This document shows positions 9,312 through 17,915 of a DNA stretch of 64,000 nucleotides, piece after piece. Position 1 is the stretch's first letter; every line of letters starts with the position of its first letter. Position numbers and translations under genes: made by a program. The notes below the pieces were generated by a model. It ran no database searches. It was not told the DNA's origin and was given only the letters and a program-made list of their open reading frames with translations. Origin of the DNA: Sphingobium sp. (lineage in GTDB: Bacteria; Pseudomonadota; Alphaproteobacteria; Sphingomonadales; Sphingomonadaceae); NCBI GenBank assembly GCA_009360885.1, contig SPEL01000004.1, forward strand, positions 279,638 through 343,637, read 5' to 3'.

Positions 9312-10124
9312 TTAATCATGGTCATGCATATGGTGATGATGGTCATGACCTCCGCTATGCAGCGCCTCCAGCACATCATCCAGCCGCGCCGCATCGCCTA
9401 ATGCGATAACATTGCCATCGCTGGCATCGGTAAGGGGGTCGCCGTGCCAATCGCACATGCGCCCTCCAGCCCCCTCAACCACGGGCACCAGAGCCGCCAG
9501 ATCATGCAGTTTCAGCCCGGATTCAACCACCAGATCAATATGGCCACTGGCGAGTAGTGCATAATTATAGCAATCCCCACCCCAGAGTGTATCGCGGCAA
9601 TCCCGCGCTAAAACAGAAAAACGTTCCCCCGTATCGCCGGCAAAGAGCTGAGGCGCGGTGCTGGCAAGGATGGCATCCGATAATTTACGGCATGCCCGCG
9701 CCTTAACAGGCGCGCCATTGAGGGTCGCCCCCTGCCCAATTGCACCCACCCAGCGTTCCTTTATGATGGGCTGATCTATCACCCCCATCACCGGCCAGCC
9801 CGCCTGCATAAAGCCTATGAGCGTGCCGAATATCGGCCTTCCCGCAATAAAGCTGCGCGTGCCGTCAATTGGGTCCAGCACCCAAACACGTTCAGCCTCT
9901 TCGCGGGTAGTGCCATATTCCTCACCGATAATACCGTCATTGGGGCGCTCTTTTTCCAATATCACCCGCATCGCGGCCTCTGCCGCACGGTCTGCCTGCG
10001 TGACGGGAGAGTCGTCCGATTTATAATCCATCTCATAACGAGCGCGGAAGAAAGGGCGGATCACCTCTGCGGCGGCATCAGCCAGCCGCGTGGCAAGGTT
10101 CATATCATCGGTAAGGCTGCTCAT
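9312..10124 (-). CDS. hisN: inositol-monophosphatase-family histidinol-phosphatase, His-rich C-terminus
   Basis: A 270-residue member of the IMPase superfamily. The metal-binding motifs are GEEYG (near residue 72), WVLDPIDGTRSF (near residue 88) and the C-terminal GLKLHDLAALVPVVEGAGG. Its closest fit is the HisN histidinol-phosphate phosphatase of Actinobacteria and Alphaproteobacteria, which performs the penultimate step of histidine synthesis; inositol-phosphatase activity cannot be excluded from sequence. The protein ends in a run of about ten His and Asp residues after SGG, an unusual metal-binding-like tail. It is convergent with pfkB, with only 18 bases between the stops. Confidence 0.85.
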   Translation of the reverse strand: MSSLTDDMNLATRLADAAAEVIRPFFRARYEMDYKSDDSPVTQADRAAEAAMRVILEKERPNDGIIGEEYGTTREEAERVWVLDPIDGTRSFIAGRPIFGTLIGFMQAGWPVMGVIDQPIIKERWVGAIGQGATLNGAPVKARACRKLSDAILASTAPQLFAGDTGERFSVLARDCRDTLWGGDCYNYALLASGHIDLVVESGLKLHDLAALVPVVEGAGGRMCDWHGDPLTDASDGNVIALGDAARLDDVLEALHSGGHDHHHHMHDHD

Positions 10125-10231
10125 AACGGCTCCCTTCTGGGCGAGGGGCCGCGCCGAAGCAAGTATGCAATGGCATATCTTGCTAAATTTCCGGCAAAAA
10201 CGACCGTTACTTCTTTTTGAAGGGACAGGCT

Positions 10232-10474
10232 ATGGCGGCAATAAGCTGGATTATCTGTGTATGTGCATTTCTGGCGGCATTAGCCTGCCATCAGGACATG
10301 CCATCGCTGATGGGCTGGCACCTCAGCCTTGGCCTCATGATTGCCAGCCTGCTTTGTTGTCCAATTTTATGGCGCGGGCCGGTAATGTCCAATGTCCTGA
10401 CCGGCAAGCAACGCTTTATGGGCTGCGTTGCACTTATCCTTGCCCTACCGCTGGTTCTTCCACCCGTTATCTGA
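10232..10474 (+). CDS. small hydrophobic membrane protein, unknown function
   Basis: An 80-residue protein with three hydrophobic stretches (about residues 3-20, 26-43 and 59-78), consistent with a small inner-membrane protein. The ATG at 10232 is preceded by AAGGGACA at suitable spacing, which favours it over the ATG at 10217. I do not recognise a family. It sits between the divergent hisN and the convergent prs, with a parS site 16 bases after its stop. It is supported only by the ribosome binding site and the hydrophobic pattern. Confidence 0.5.
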   Translation: MAAISWIICVCAFLAALACHQDMPSLMGWHLSLGLMIASLLCCPILWRGPVMSNVLTGKQRFMGCVALILALPLVLPPVI

Positions 10475-10489
10475 CCTTCGCAGATAAAA

Positions 10490-10505
10490 TGTTTCACGTG
10501 AAACA
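10490..10505. promoter_or_regulatory. parS centromere site 1
   Basis: A perfect 16-bp palindrome TGTTTCACGTGAAACA, the canonical parS sequence bound by chromosomal ParB. It lies between the small membrane-protein gene and prs, about 5 kb from parB. ParB spreads from such sites and the ParA ATPase segregates the origin. Confidence 0.95.
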
Positions 10506-10539
10506 TTGGGCAGCACGATCATGCTGTCCATCTGGCGAT

Positions 10540-11475
10540 TCAATCAAACAGGCTGGAAACGGAGCTTTCATCCGCGATGCGCTTAATAGCTTCACCCAAA
10601 AGTGGCGAGATTGGCAAGTGACGGATTTTCTGGGCCGCCTGCACCGCATCATTGCCAAGGATAGAGTCCGTAATGACCAATTCCCTGAGTTGTGATGCCT
10701 CAACGCGGGCAACCGCCCCGCCAGACAACACACCGTGGGTCACATAAGCGACTACTTCTTCCGCGCCCTGAGCCTTCAGTGCAGCAGCTGCATTGCAAAG
10801 CGTACCAGCCGAATCGACAATATCATCGATCAGCACACAGAAGCGCCCCTTCACATCACCGATGATGTTCATCACCTCAGATTCGCCAGCGCGTTCCCGG
10901 CGCTTATCCACAATAGCCAGCGGCGCGTTATCGAGTCGCTTGGCAAGGGCGCGGGCACGAACCACGCCGCCAACGTCCGGTGACACCACCATGATATTCT
11001 TATCACCAAAACGCGCCTGAATGTCAGCAGACATCACCGGAGCGGCGAACAGGTTATCCGTCGGTATATCAAAGAAGCCCTGAATCTGCCCGGCGTGAAG
11101 ATCAACGCACAATACGCGATCTGCCCCGGCAACGGTAATCAGGTTCGCCACCAGCTTCGCCGATATCGGCGTGCGCGGTCCCGGCTTACGATCTTGCCGG
11201 GCATAGCCGAAATAAGGGACAACGGCGGTGATTCGCTTAGCAGAAGCGCGCTTCAATGCGTCAATGCAGATCAGCAATTCCATCAGATTGTCATTGGTGG
11301 GAAAACTGGTGGACTGAATGAGGAAGACATCCTCACCCCGCACATTTTCCTGCACCTCAACGAATACTTCTTCGTCAGCAAAGCGACGCACACTGGCATT
11401 GGTCAGCGGCATTTCGAGATATTCGGCAATCGCCTTCGCCAGAGGGAGGTTGCTGTTGCCAGTCATCAATTTCAT
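10540..11475 (-). CDS. prs: ribose-phosphate pyrophosphokinase (PRPP synthetase)
   Basis: Makes phosphoribosyl pyrophosphate from ribose-5-phosphate and ATP, feeding nucleotide, histidine, tryptophan and NAD synthesis. The 311 residues contain the flexible loop ([10 protein letters not shown] near residue 100), the [18 protein letters not shown] segment near 130, and the PRPP-binding motif [12 protein letters not shown] near residue 218. The ATG at 11475 follows AAGGG and begins [13 protein letters not shown], as in class I enzymes. It is divergent from nadE, and the 183-bp gap must contain both promoters. Pairing PRPP synthetase with an NAD synthetase is metabolically sensible because NAD synthesis consumes PRPP. 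Confidence 0.96.
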   Translation of the reverse strand: MKLMTGNSNLPLAKAIAEYLEMPLTNASVRRFADEEVFVEVQENVRGEDVFLIQSTSFPTNDNLMELLICIDALKRASAKRITAVVPYFGYARQDRKPGPRTPISAKLVANLITVAGADRVLCVDLHAGQIQGFFDIPTDNLFAAPVMSADIQARFGDKNIMVVSPDVGGVVRARALAKRLDNAPLAIVDKRRERAGESEVMNIIGDVKGRFCVLIDDIVDSAGTLCNAAAALKAQGAEEVVAYVTHGVLSGGAVARVEASQLRELVITDSILGNDAVQAAQKIRHLPISPLLGEAIKRIADESSVSSLFD

Positions 11476-11658
11476 GGGAATGCCCTTCGTTACGCTGATG
11501 TGACGCCGGATTATGGGGGTTCCTTTAGCGGCCATAGCGCAAAGTGCAACCGCCATTTCGGTTATTTACCCTCTTTTGCCCAATGCATGTGTTGTTTCGG
11601 CATAAAGGTCATTATCAATGCTTTTGCCAGAGGCCAAAATATTCTACCAGCCATTGAC

Positions 11659-13323
11659 ATGACCAACATCACCTCCCTCACCATCGCGCTGGCCCAAATC
11701 ACCCAGTCGGTCGGCGATCTTCGCGGTAATGCCGACCAGATGTTGCACTGGCGTAGTCAGGCACCAGAGGCGGACCTGATCCTCTTCCCCGAATTACAAC
11801 TTATTGGCTATCCGCCAGAAGATCTGGTGCTGAAACCTGCCCTTGCCGAGCGCGCCGGGGACGAGTTGCTCAGACTCGCCGCGGCCACCAAAGATGGCGG
11901 CCCGGCAATGCTGGTTGGCACGGTGATCGCCAATCGTGGTATATTGTTCAACGCCGTCGCTTTGCTGGATGGTGGCGAGATAAAAGCGCTGCGTCAAAAG
12001 CGGGAGCTTCCCAATTATGGCACTTTTGATGAAAAGCGCCTGTTCGCGCCCGGCCCTCTGCCAGAACCAATTGAGTTTCGTGGCGTCAAAATCGGCGTAC
12101 CGATCTGCGAAGATGTCTGGTATCCATTTGTCTGCGCGCATCTGAAGGCACAAGGCGCGGAAATTCTCCTTACCCCCAATGGCAGCCCCTATGAAATCGG
12201 CAAGGATGATCGCCGCATATCCCAGGTCGCCTTGGCGCGGGTACAGGAAACCGGCCTGCCTATCGCTTATCTCAACCGGGTTGGCGGGCAGGACGAGCTG
12301 GTGTTCGACGGCGCTTCCTTTGTGATGAACGCCGATGGCAGCATCGCCCATCAAATGGCGGACTGGCGCGAAGAACTGCGCCTTACTCGCTGGGAAAAAG
12401 CGGAACGTGGCATTTGGAATTGCGCGCCCGGTGCGACGGCTGAATTCGCTGATTATCCCGAAGATGTATATAGCGCGATGGTCGTCGGTTTGCGGGATTA
12501 TGTGGAACGCAATCGCTTCCCTGGCGTGGTGCTGGGCCTTTCCGGCGGAATCGACAGTGCATTATCCGCCGCCGTCGCCGTGGATGCTTTGGGCGCAGAC
12601 AAGGTGTGGTGCGTGATGATGCCATCGCGCTTCACCAGTCAGGAAAGTCTGGATGATGCCGAAGGCTGCGCCCGGATGCTGGGCGTGCGGCTCGATACCG
12701 TCGCGATAGAGCCTGCCGTGACAGCCTTTGATGGGATGCTGGCAGAACTATTCGCTGGCAAGGACCGCGATATTACCGAAGAAAATATCCAATCGCGCAT
12801 ACGCGGCGTGACCCTGATGGCGATCAGCAATAAATTTGGCCATATGGTGCTAACCACTGGCAATAAGAGCGAAATGGCCGTCGGCTACGCCACTATTTAT
12901 GGCGACATGGCGGGCGGCTATTCCGTACTGAAGGACGCCTATAAAACCACCGTGTTTGATCTGTCCCGCTGGCGTAACGATCATCGCCCGGCCATTGGCC
13001 TTGGCCCCGATGGCCCCGTCATGCCGGAGCGCGTCATGACCAAGCCGCCATCAGCGGAACTGCGCGATAATCAGAAGGATGAGGACAGCCTGCCCCCTTA
13101 TGAGGTGCTGGATCCTATCCTCCATGGCCTGATCGAGAGCGAATTGTCGGTCGATGATCTGGTTGCACGCGGATTTGACCGCGCCACTGTCATCCGCATC
13201 GAGCATCTGCTTTACATTGCCGAATATAAACGCCGACAAGCCCCGCCCGGTGTTAAATTGGGCAACCGCAATTTCGGGCGGGATCGCCGCTATCCTATCA
13301 CCAACGCATTTCGGACATTATGA
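11659..13323 (+). CDS. nadE: glutamine-dependent NAD+ synthetase
   Basis: A two-domain enzyme of 554 residues that amidates nicotinic-acid adenine dinucleotide. Residues 1-270 form the nitrilase-type glutaminase domain with the Glu-Lys-Cys triad in LFPEL, KRELPNYGTFDEKR and PICEDVW. The remainder is the synthetase domain with the ATP-binding SGGIDSA P-loop near residue 297 and TTGNKSEMAVGY. The start at 11659 (MTNITSLTIALAQ) is where nitrilase homology begins; the longer open frame runs antisense into prs and is not coding. The stop overlaps the gltX start in an ATGA junction, so the two genes form an operon. Confidence 0.96.
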   Translation: MTNITSLTIALAQITQSVGDLRGNADQMLHWRSQAPEADLILFPELQLIGYPPEDLVLKPALAERAGDELLRLAAATKDGGPAMLVGTVIANRGILFNAVALLDGGEIKALRQKRELPNYGTFDEKRLFAPGPLPEPIEFRGVKIGVPICEDVWYPFVCAHLKAQGAEILLTPNGSPYEIGKDDRRISQVALARVQETGLPIAYLNRVGGQDELVFDGASFVMNADGSIAHQMADWREELRLTRWEKAERGIWNCAPGATAEFADYPEDVYSAMVVGLRDYVERNRFPGVVLGLSGGIDSALSAAVAVDALGADKVWCVMMPSRFTSQESLDDAEGCARMLGVRLDTVAIEPAVTAFDGMLAELFAGKDRDITEENIQSRIRGVTLMAISNKFGHMVLTTGNKSEMAVGYATIYGDMAGGYSVLKDAYKTTVFDLSRWRNDHRPAIGLGPDGPVMPERVMTKPPSAELRDNQKDEDSLPPYEVLDPILHGLIESELSVDDLVARGFDRATVIRIEHLLYIAEYKRRQAPPGVKLGNRNFGRDRRYPITNAFRTL

Positions 13324-14666
13324 GCAACCAGCCTGTCATCACTCGTTTCGCACCGTCCCCCACCGGGCAGATGCATGTCGGCAATCTGCGCACTGCGCTC
13401 CATAACTGGCTGTTGGCACAGCGCCATGGCGGACAGTTCTGGTTACGCATGGATGATACTGATGCACAGCGTTCCACCGAGGAATATGCCGCCAGCATTC
13501 GCACAGATTTGCAATGGCTGGGTCTCGTTCCCGCGGGAGAGAAGAAGCAATCAGATCGCTTCGCCCTATATGAAGAGCATTTCACACGTCTGGCAGCAGA
13601 AGGCCGTGTCTATCCCTGCTATGAAACATCGCAAGAGCTAGACCTAAAGCGTAAGGTGCAACTGGGCCGCGGCCTGCCTCCGGTGTATGACCGAGCCGCC
13701 CTTACGTTGACCGACGCGGAAAAGGCCGCGTTGGAGGCAGAGGGCATCGCCCCCCATTGGCGTTTCAAACTGGATCATGACACCCCGATTCATTGGGCGG
13801 ATATGGTGCGCGGCGAACAGAATTTTGACCCAAAGTTGCTCTCTGATCCGGTTATTCGCCGGGCGGACGGTAGCTGGCTCTATATGCTGCCTTCTGTAAT
13901 CGACGATATAGATATGGGTATCACCCATATTGTGCGCGGAGAAGACCATGTTTCCAACACCGCTGCACAGATTCAGATGTTCGCGGCATTGGGCGCTGAT
14001 GCCCCTTCTTTTGCCCATGAGGCTCTGCTGGTCGGCACCGAAGGCAAGCTGTCCAAGCGCCTCGGTTCAATCGGTATAGATTCATTTCGGGAAGCAGGGA
14101 TGGAGCCAATTAGCCTGATTGCCCTACTCGCTCGCATTGGCACCAGTGATCCGGTCATTCCAGTAACGGAGCTAAGCCCGCTAATTGAGACTTTCGATTT
14201 TGCTCATTTTGGTCGGGCTCCTGCCCGCTTTGATGAGCAGGAACTCGCCATGCTGAATCAGAAAATCCTGCACTTACTGGATTTCACGGCGGTTCAATCC
14301 CGCCTGCCCCATGGCATGACGGAGGCAGCATGGCACGCCATCCGCCCGAACATCGCAACTGTAGCCCAAGCAGCGGGCTGGTGGGCAGTCGTCACCGGAC
14401 CGCTGAGCGTTCCGGCAGTCGCCGAGGACGATAGGGACTTTATCGCGAAGGCGAAGGAAATTCTGACAACTCTTACCTTTGGTGATGATGTGTGGAAACA
14501 GCTCACCTCTGCCCTCAAGGAACAAACGGGCCGCAAGGGTAAGGCGTTATTTCTACCTCTGCGCCGCGCTCTCACAGCGCAAGATCATGGCCCAGATATG
14601 AGCGAGTTTTTACCGCTGATTGGACAAGAACAAGCCCTAGAACGATTACAGGCCGCGCTTTCCTGA
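13320..14666 (+). CDS. gltX: glutamate--tRNA ligase
   Basis: A class I aminoacyl-tRNA synthetase of 448 residues. It has the N-terminal RFAPSPTGQMHVGNLRTAL signature, in which MHVG replaces the usual HIGH-type tetrad, and KLSKRLG near residue 243 as the KMSKS equivalent. The C-terminal anticodon-binding region is short, as expected for discriminating or non-discriminating alphaproteobacterial GluRS. Many alphaproteobacteria carry two GltX paralogues, one of which mischarges tRNA-Gln for GatCAB; which one this is cannot be told here. It overlaps nadE by four bases and is followed by a strong bidirectional terminator. Confidence 0.95.
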   Translation: MSNQPVITRFAPSPTGQMHVGNLRTALHNWLLAQRHGGQFWLRMDDTDAQRSTEEYAASIRTDLQWLGLVPAGEKKQSDRFALYEEHFTRLAAEGRVYPCYETSQELDLKRKVQLGRGLPPVYDRAALTLTDAEKAALEAEGIAPHWRFKLDHDTPIHWADMVRGEQNFDPKLLSDPVIRRADGSWLYMLPSVIDDIDMGITHIVRGEDHVSNTAAQIQMFAALGADAPSFAHEALLVGTEGKLSKRLGSIGIDSFREAGMEPISLIALLARIGTSDPVIPVTELSPLIETFDFAHFGRAPARFDEQELAMLNQKILHLLDFTAVQSRLPHGMTEAAWHAIRPNIATVAQAAGWWAVVTGPLSVPAVAEDDRDFIAKAKEILTTLTFGDDVWKQLTSALKEQTGRKGKALFLPLRRALTAQDHGPDMSEFLPLIGQEQALERLQAALS

Positions 14667-14674
14667 CCATAAGC

Positions 14675-14718
14675 AATAAGGGCGGGAACTATATAAGACC
14701 CGCCCTTATTACATGATA
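14675..14718. terminator. bidirectional hairpin terminator after gltX
   Basis: A perfect 12-bp stem, AATAAGGGCGGG paired with CCCGCCCTTATT, with a 12-base loop. It separates the convergent gltX and nitroreductase genes, with A-rich and T-rich flanks on either side. A good intrinsic terminator for both directions. Confidence 0.85.
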
Positions 14719-14725
14719 ACCGAAA

Positions 14726-15304
14726 CTAAATCAGTGGCCCGTTAAATGCGCTTTCAGCAACAGGCCGCCGATCACTGGGCGTTTCCCGTTCCTGCAAAGC
14801 TTCCGGCAGATCATCCTTGTTACCCGGATAACCAATGGCAATGGCGGCTTCTATCTGTAGCCGTTCTGGCGCATGGAGAATATTGCGCGCTGCATCCCAA
14901 TCTACCCCCGCCATCGCATGCGTGGCCAGACCCATGCTCTGCGCCTGCAAAGCCAGGGACATCCACGCAGCCCCGGCATCAAAGCTATGGCTGCGCGATG
15001 GCTTAGGCTCTCCATGATAATCCGACATTGTATCAGACATGATAAAAACCAGCGCCGAGGCGTTTTTAACCCAAAGCTGATTTCCCGGTAGCAAGGTAGA
15101 GAGGAAATCATCCCAGTGAACATCGTCCCGCAATGCATAGGCAAAGCACCAGGGCTGAATATTCATGCTGGATGGTGCCCAACGAGCGGCCTCAAACAAG
15201 GAAAACAGCTTTTCCTGTGGTAATGGACGTGGATCAAATGCTCGCGGAGACCAGCGCCGCGTGAACACAGGCAGGACAGGATAATCAGCACAGCGATTGT
15301 TCAT
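14726..15304 (-). CDS. nitroreductase-family flavoprotein
   Basis: A 192-residue FMN-dependent nitroreductase-family protein. The N-terminal FMN-contact segment (FTRRWSPRAFDPRPL, then EAARWAPSSMNIQPW near residue 40) and the C-terminal AIAIGYPG are typical. Such enzymes use NAD(P)H to reduce nitroaromatics, quinones or unsaturated aldehydes; the physiological substrate is not predictable. It is transcribed alone, convergent with gltX, and is followed upstream by a 178-bp gap that carries a dispersed repeat. Confidence 0.85.
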   Translation of the reverse strand: MNNRCADYPVLPVFTRRWSPRAFDPRPLPQEKLFSLFEAARWAPSSMNIQPWCFAYALRDDVHWDDFLSTLLPGNQLWVKNASALVFIMSDTMSDYHGEPKPSRSHSFDAGAAWMSLALQAQSMGLATHAMAGVDWDAARNILHAPERLQIEAAIAIGYPGNKDDLPEALQERETPSDRRPVAESAFNGPLI

Positions 15305-15323
15305 AATATCCTCTTTGCTTGGT

Positions 15324-15450
15324 TTAGAGCAATTTCCATACAGATGGCATCATCTGGCTGGTTAAGAAAAGCAGTTTACCACAGCTACATTGCAGCAAAA
15401 TAAAATCTTAGAGTGATTCAGCCGATACAAAAATGATCGAAAACCGCTCC
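15324..15450. repeat. dispersed intergenic repeat, copy A
   Basis: About 127 bp that aligns over most of its length with a second intergenic segment at 32380-32490. Shared blocks include TTAGAGCA, GGTTAAGAA, ATTGCAG, AATCTTAGAG, TTCAG.CGAT and AAAATGATCG.AAACCGCT. The ends are partly complementary (CTTAGAG...CTCTAA type), suggesting a foldable REP/BIME-like element. It sits between the nitroreductase gene and parB. Confidence 0.65.
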
Positions 15451-15481
15451 GGAAAGTATTTCAGAAAATGCGTGCCGGAAA

Positions 15482-16495
15482 TTATATTAACTCACCCGAA
15501 AGGCGCTGGCACAGCATATCGAGCTGATCCAGCGTTGAATAGCGCAGCAACAAGGTGCCGCCACCATTTGCACCATGATCCACTGACACTTTCATGCCTA
15601 ATATATCGGACAGATGCTGTTCCAGCGCAGCGATATCGGCATCAGCTTGTTGCCCATTGGACAGACCTGCATCAGGCCGCCGAACAGAAGTGGATTCACT
15701 TCGGGCTGGCTTTCCTTTGCTTTGCTGCGCCAGTTTTTCGACCTGACGAACAGACAGCCCCTTATCAATGATCTTCTGTGCAATTTGGGGGGCTTCTTCC
15801 ACCCCAATCAATGCGCGGGCATGGCCCATGCTGAGGCGACCATCGCGCACAACATCTAAAACCGTGCCGGGCAAATCCAGCAACCGCATCATATTGGCAA
15901 CATGACTGCGGGATTTACCCACCAACCTGCCTAATGCCTCCTGACTATGACCAAATTGCGCGATCAGCCGGGAATAAGCCTCTGCCTCTTCAATCGGGTT
16001 CAGGTCTTGCCGCTGCACATTTTCGATGAGCGCAATTTCCATTGTTTCGGCATCGGTAAAATCCCGAACAATCGCAGGAATGCGGTGCAAACGCGCCCTC
16101 TGTGCCGCACGCCAACGCCGTTCACCCGCGACGATCTGATAATTGCCGCTGGAAACAATCCGCACGATAATCGGCTGAATCACGCCGCGTAACGAAATAC
16201 TTTCTGCAAGTTCCTGAAGAGCGGTTTCATCAAATTGTTTACGCGGCTGATCCGGGTGGGGCTGAATTGAGGCGATCTCAATATGCTGAACAGACCGACC
16301 ATTAGCCACGCCACCAGCCGGTGCATTGCCGCCATCAGTACTGTCACCGCTAGCGACAGGTTCTTCACGCAATGTCTCACCCAGCAAAGCGGACAGACCA
16401 CGCCCCAAACCATGCGTACGACGATGGGCCTTTCCGCCTTTTTCTTCCTTAGCCTCTTCACTCACCGCCGCAACCTGTCCTTCCTTATTCGTCAC
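15482..16495 (-). CDS. parB: chromosome partitioning protein ParB
   Basis: The CTP-dependent parS-binding clamp protein, 337 residues. The N-terminal ParB/Srx CTPase domain shows HPDQPRKQFDE, then GERRWRAAQRARLHRIPAIV (CTP-binding motif near residue 130) and ENVQRQDLNPIEEA. A central helix-turn-helix (LGRLVGKSRSHVANMMRLL) reads parS, and the C-terminal dimerisation domain ends the protein. The first 50 residues are charged, as expected for the ParA-activating tail. It overlaps parA by four bases. Three parS palindromes lie within 5.1 kb of the gene. Confidence 0.97.
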   Translation of the reverse strand: MTNKEGQVAAVSEEAKEEKGGKAHRRTHGLGRGLSALLGETLREEPVASGDSTDGGNAPAGGVANGRSVQHIEIASIQPHPDQPRKQFDETALQELAESISLRGVIQPIIVRIVSSGNYQIVAGERRWRAAQRARLHRIPAIVRDFTDAETMEIALIENVQRQDLNPIEEAEAYSRLIAQFGHSQEALGRLVGKSRSHVANMMRLLDLPGTVLDVVRDGRLSMGHARALIGVEEAPQIAQKIIDKGLSVRQVEKLAQQSKGKPARSESTSVRRPDAGLSNGQQADADIAALEQHLSDILGMKVSVDHGANGGGTLLLRYSTLDQLDMLCQRLSGELI

Positions 16496-17271
16496 GCAGC
16501 CATTTCCGGCAACGGCAATCGTTCAATCAATTCCCGCGCCAACTGCATATAGGCCTCTGACCCAACGCAGCGATGATCGTAAATCAACGCAGGCAGACCA
16601 TGACTGGGAGCCTCTGACAAACGAACATTGCGCGGAATAACGGTTTCAAATACAATTTTACCAAGACAGGATCGCACATCATCAGCAACCTGATCCGTCA
16701 GGCGATTGCGCCGATCATACATGGTGAGCGCAACCCCCATGATGGATAGCGTCGGGTTAAAGCGCCCCCTAATCCGTTCCACCGTGGTCAGTAATTGCGA
16801 CAGACCTTCCAGCGCAAAAAACTCACATTGCAACGGCACCAATAAAGAATGGGCCGCGACCAAAGCATTGACCGTCAAAAGACCCAGAGACGGCGGGCAA
16901 TCGATCAAGCAAATATCCCAATGGCCCGGAACATCCTCAAGGCTATTTTTTAAGCGATGCGTACGCTCAGCAATGTCAATGAGCTCGATTTCTGCACCGG
17001 ACAGGTCTTGCGTTGCAGGCACAATATCCAGTTTCGGCACGCGGGTGGGAATTACCGCATCGCTAAGCGCAGCGGAACCGATGAGCAGATCGTAGCTCGA
17101 ATATTCGCGAGATTTATGGTCAATCCCAAGGCCAGTGGACGCATTGCCTTGCGGATCAAGGTCAATCAGCAAAACGCGCTGCCCCGTCGCGGCCAGTGCC
17201 GTTGCCACATTGATAGCCGTCGTGGTTTTCCCTACGCCGCCTTTCTGGTTGGCAATCGCAATGCAAATCAT
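16492..17271 (-). CDS. parA: chromosome partitioning ATPase ParA
   Basis: A 259-residue deviant-Walker ATPase that forms a nucleoid gradient and moves ParB-parS complexes during segregation. The N-terminal P-loop QKGGVGKTTTAINVA carries the signature lysine, followed by DLDPQGNAS (Walker A') and IDCPPSLGLLTVNAL (Walker B). Length and motif order match chromosomal ParA/Soj. It lies between rsmG and parB in a leftward operon mnmG-rsmG-parA-parB whose members overlap by four bases. Confidence 0.97.
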   Translation of the reverse strand: MICIAIANQKGGVGKTTTAINVATALAATGQRVLLIDLDPQGNASTGLGIDHKSREYSSYDLLIGSAALSDAVIPTRVPKLDIVPATQDLSGAEIELIDIAERTHRLKNSLEDVPGHWDICLIDCPPSLGLLTVNALVAAHSLLVPLQCEFFALEGLSQLLTTVERIRGRFNPTLSIMGVALTMYDRRNRLTDQVADDVRSCLGKIVFETVIPRNVRLSEAPSHGLPALIYDHRCVGSEAYMQLARELIERLPLPEMAA

Positions 17272-17915
17272 GCTTTACGCCCCTTTTTCCGCACATTTTT
17301 CAGGACCAAAATCGCGCTATCTTCTGCCGTCAGGCTGGGCGCGACACTGGCATCACTGTGCCACAGGGTTTGGGCGATATCCAATTCATTTTGAAAATTT
17401 TGTCCCTTTGGCAAAACCCAGATTGTCCCTTTACGGGCAAGCGGCAGGGCAGACGCAATCAACCTATCCATCGGCGCATAGGCACGGGCGCTGATGACAG
17501 ACACCGGCCCATTCAGCGAAGGTCCAGCCTGCTCTACTTTGCCGCCAAAAACAGATGCATTAAGCCCTAATTGCTGAATGACATACTCCAGAAACTCTAC
17601 GCGTTTACGGCGCATTTCTATCATCTTCACATGATAGCCAGAGAGAATCGCCACCACAATACCGGGCAGCCCTGCCCCCGCGCCGAGGTCCGCCCATATC
17701 TGTTTGCCATCAGCGGCAGGCGGGACCAATTTCAGTAATTGCGCGCTATCAACTATATGACGCGCCCAGACATGATCCCGTGTCGATTCCGCAATAAGAT
17801 TCTGGTTCGCCATCTCCGTCAATAAGATGGCGACATAGCGTTCCAGCCTGTCCCATGTTTCACGTGAAACATCAAAATTACTCTGCAACCATATGCGGGC
17901 TTCTTCTTCGGTCAT
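17268..17915 (-). CDS. rsmG: 16S rRNA (guanine527-N7)-methyltransferase
   Basis: The GidB/RsmG enzyme, which methylates G527 of 16S rRNA; loss gives low-level streptomycin resistance in other bacteria. The 215 residues contain the SAM-binding motif [17 protein letters not shown] near residue 73, followed by a [12 protein letters not shown] helix. It overlaps mnmG upstream and parA downstream by four bases each. A parS site (17856-17871) lies inside the coding sequence near its 5' end, so codons 15-20 encode the palindrome. Confidence 0.95.
   Translation of the reverse strand: MTEEEARIWLQSNFDVSRETWDRLERYVAILLTEMANQNLIAESTRDHVWARHIVDSAQLLKLVPPAADGKQIWADLGAGAGLPGIVVAILSGYHVKMIEMRRKRVEFLEYVIQQLGLNASVFGGKVEQAGPSLNGPVSVISARAYAPMDRLIASALPLARKGTIWVLPKGQNFQNELDIAQTLWHSDASVAPSLTAEDSAILVLKNVRKKGRKA
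17856..17871. promoter_or_regulatory. parS centromere site 2, inside rsmG
   Basis: A perfect TGTTTCACGTGAAACA palindrome embedded in the first 60 codons of rsmG. An intragenic parS near parAB is common in chromosomal systems. The local protein sequence must accommodate the site. Confidence 0.95.

Noticed and set aside
10090-10695. 201-residue open frame spanning a parS site
   Set aside because: Overlaps the small membrane-protein gene and the prs 3' end in other frames; parS palindrome contributes to the open frame.
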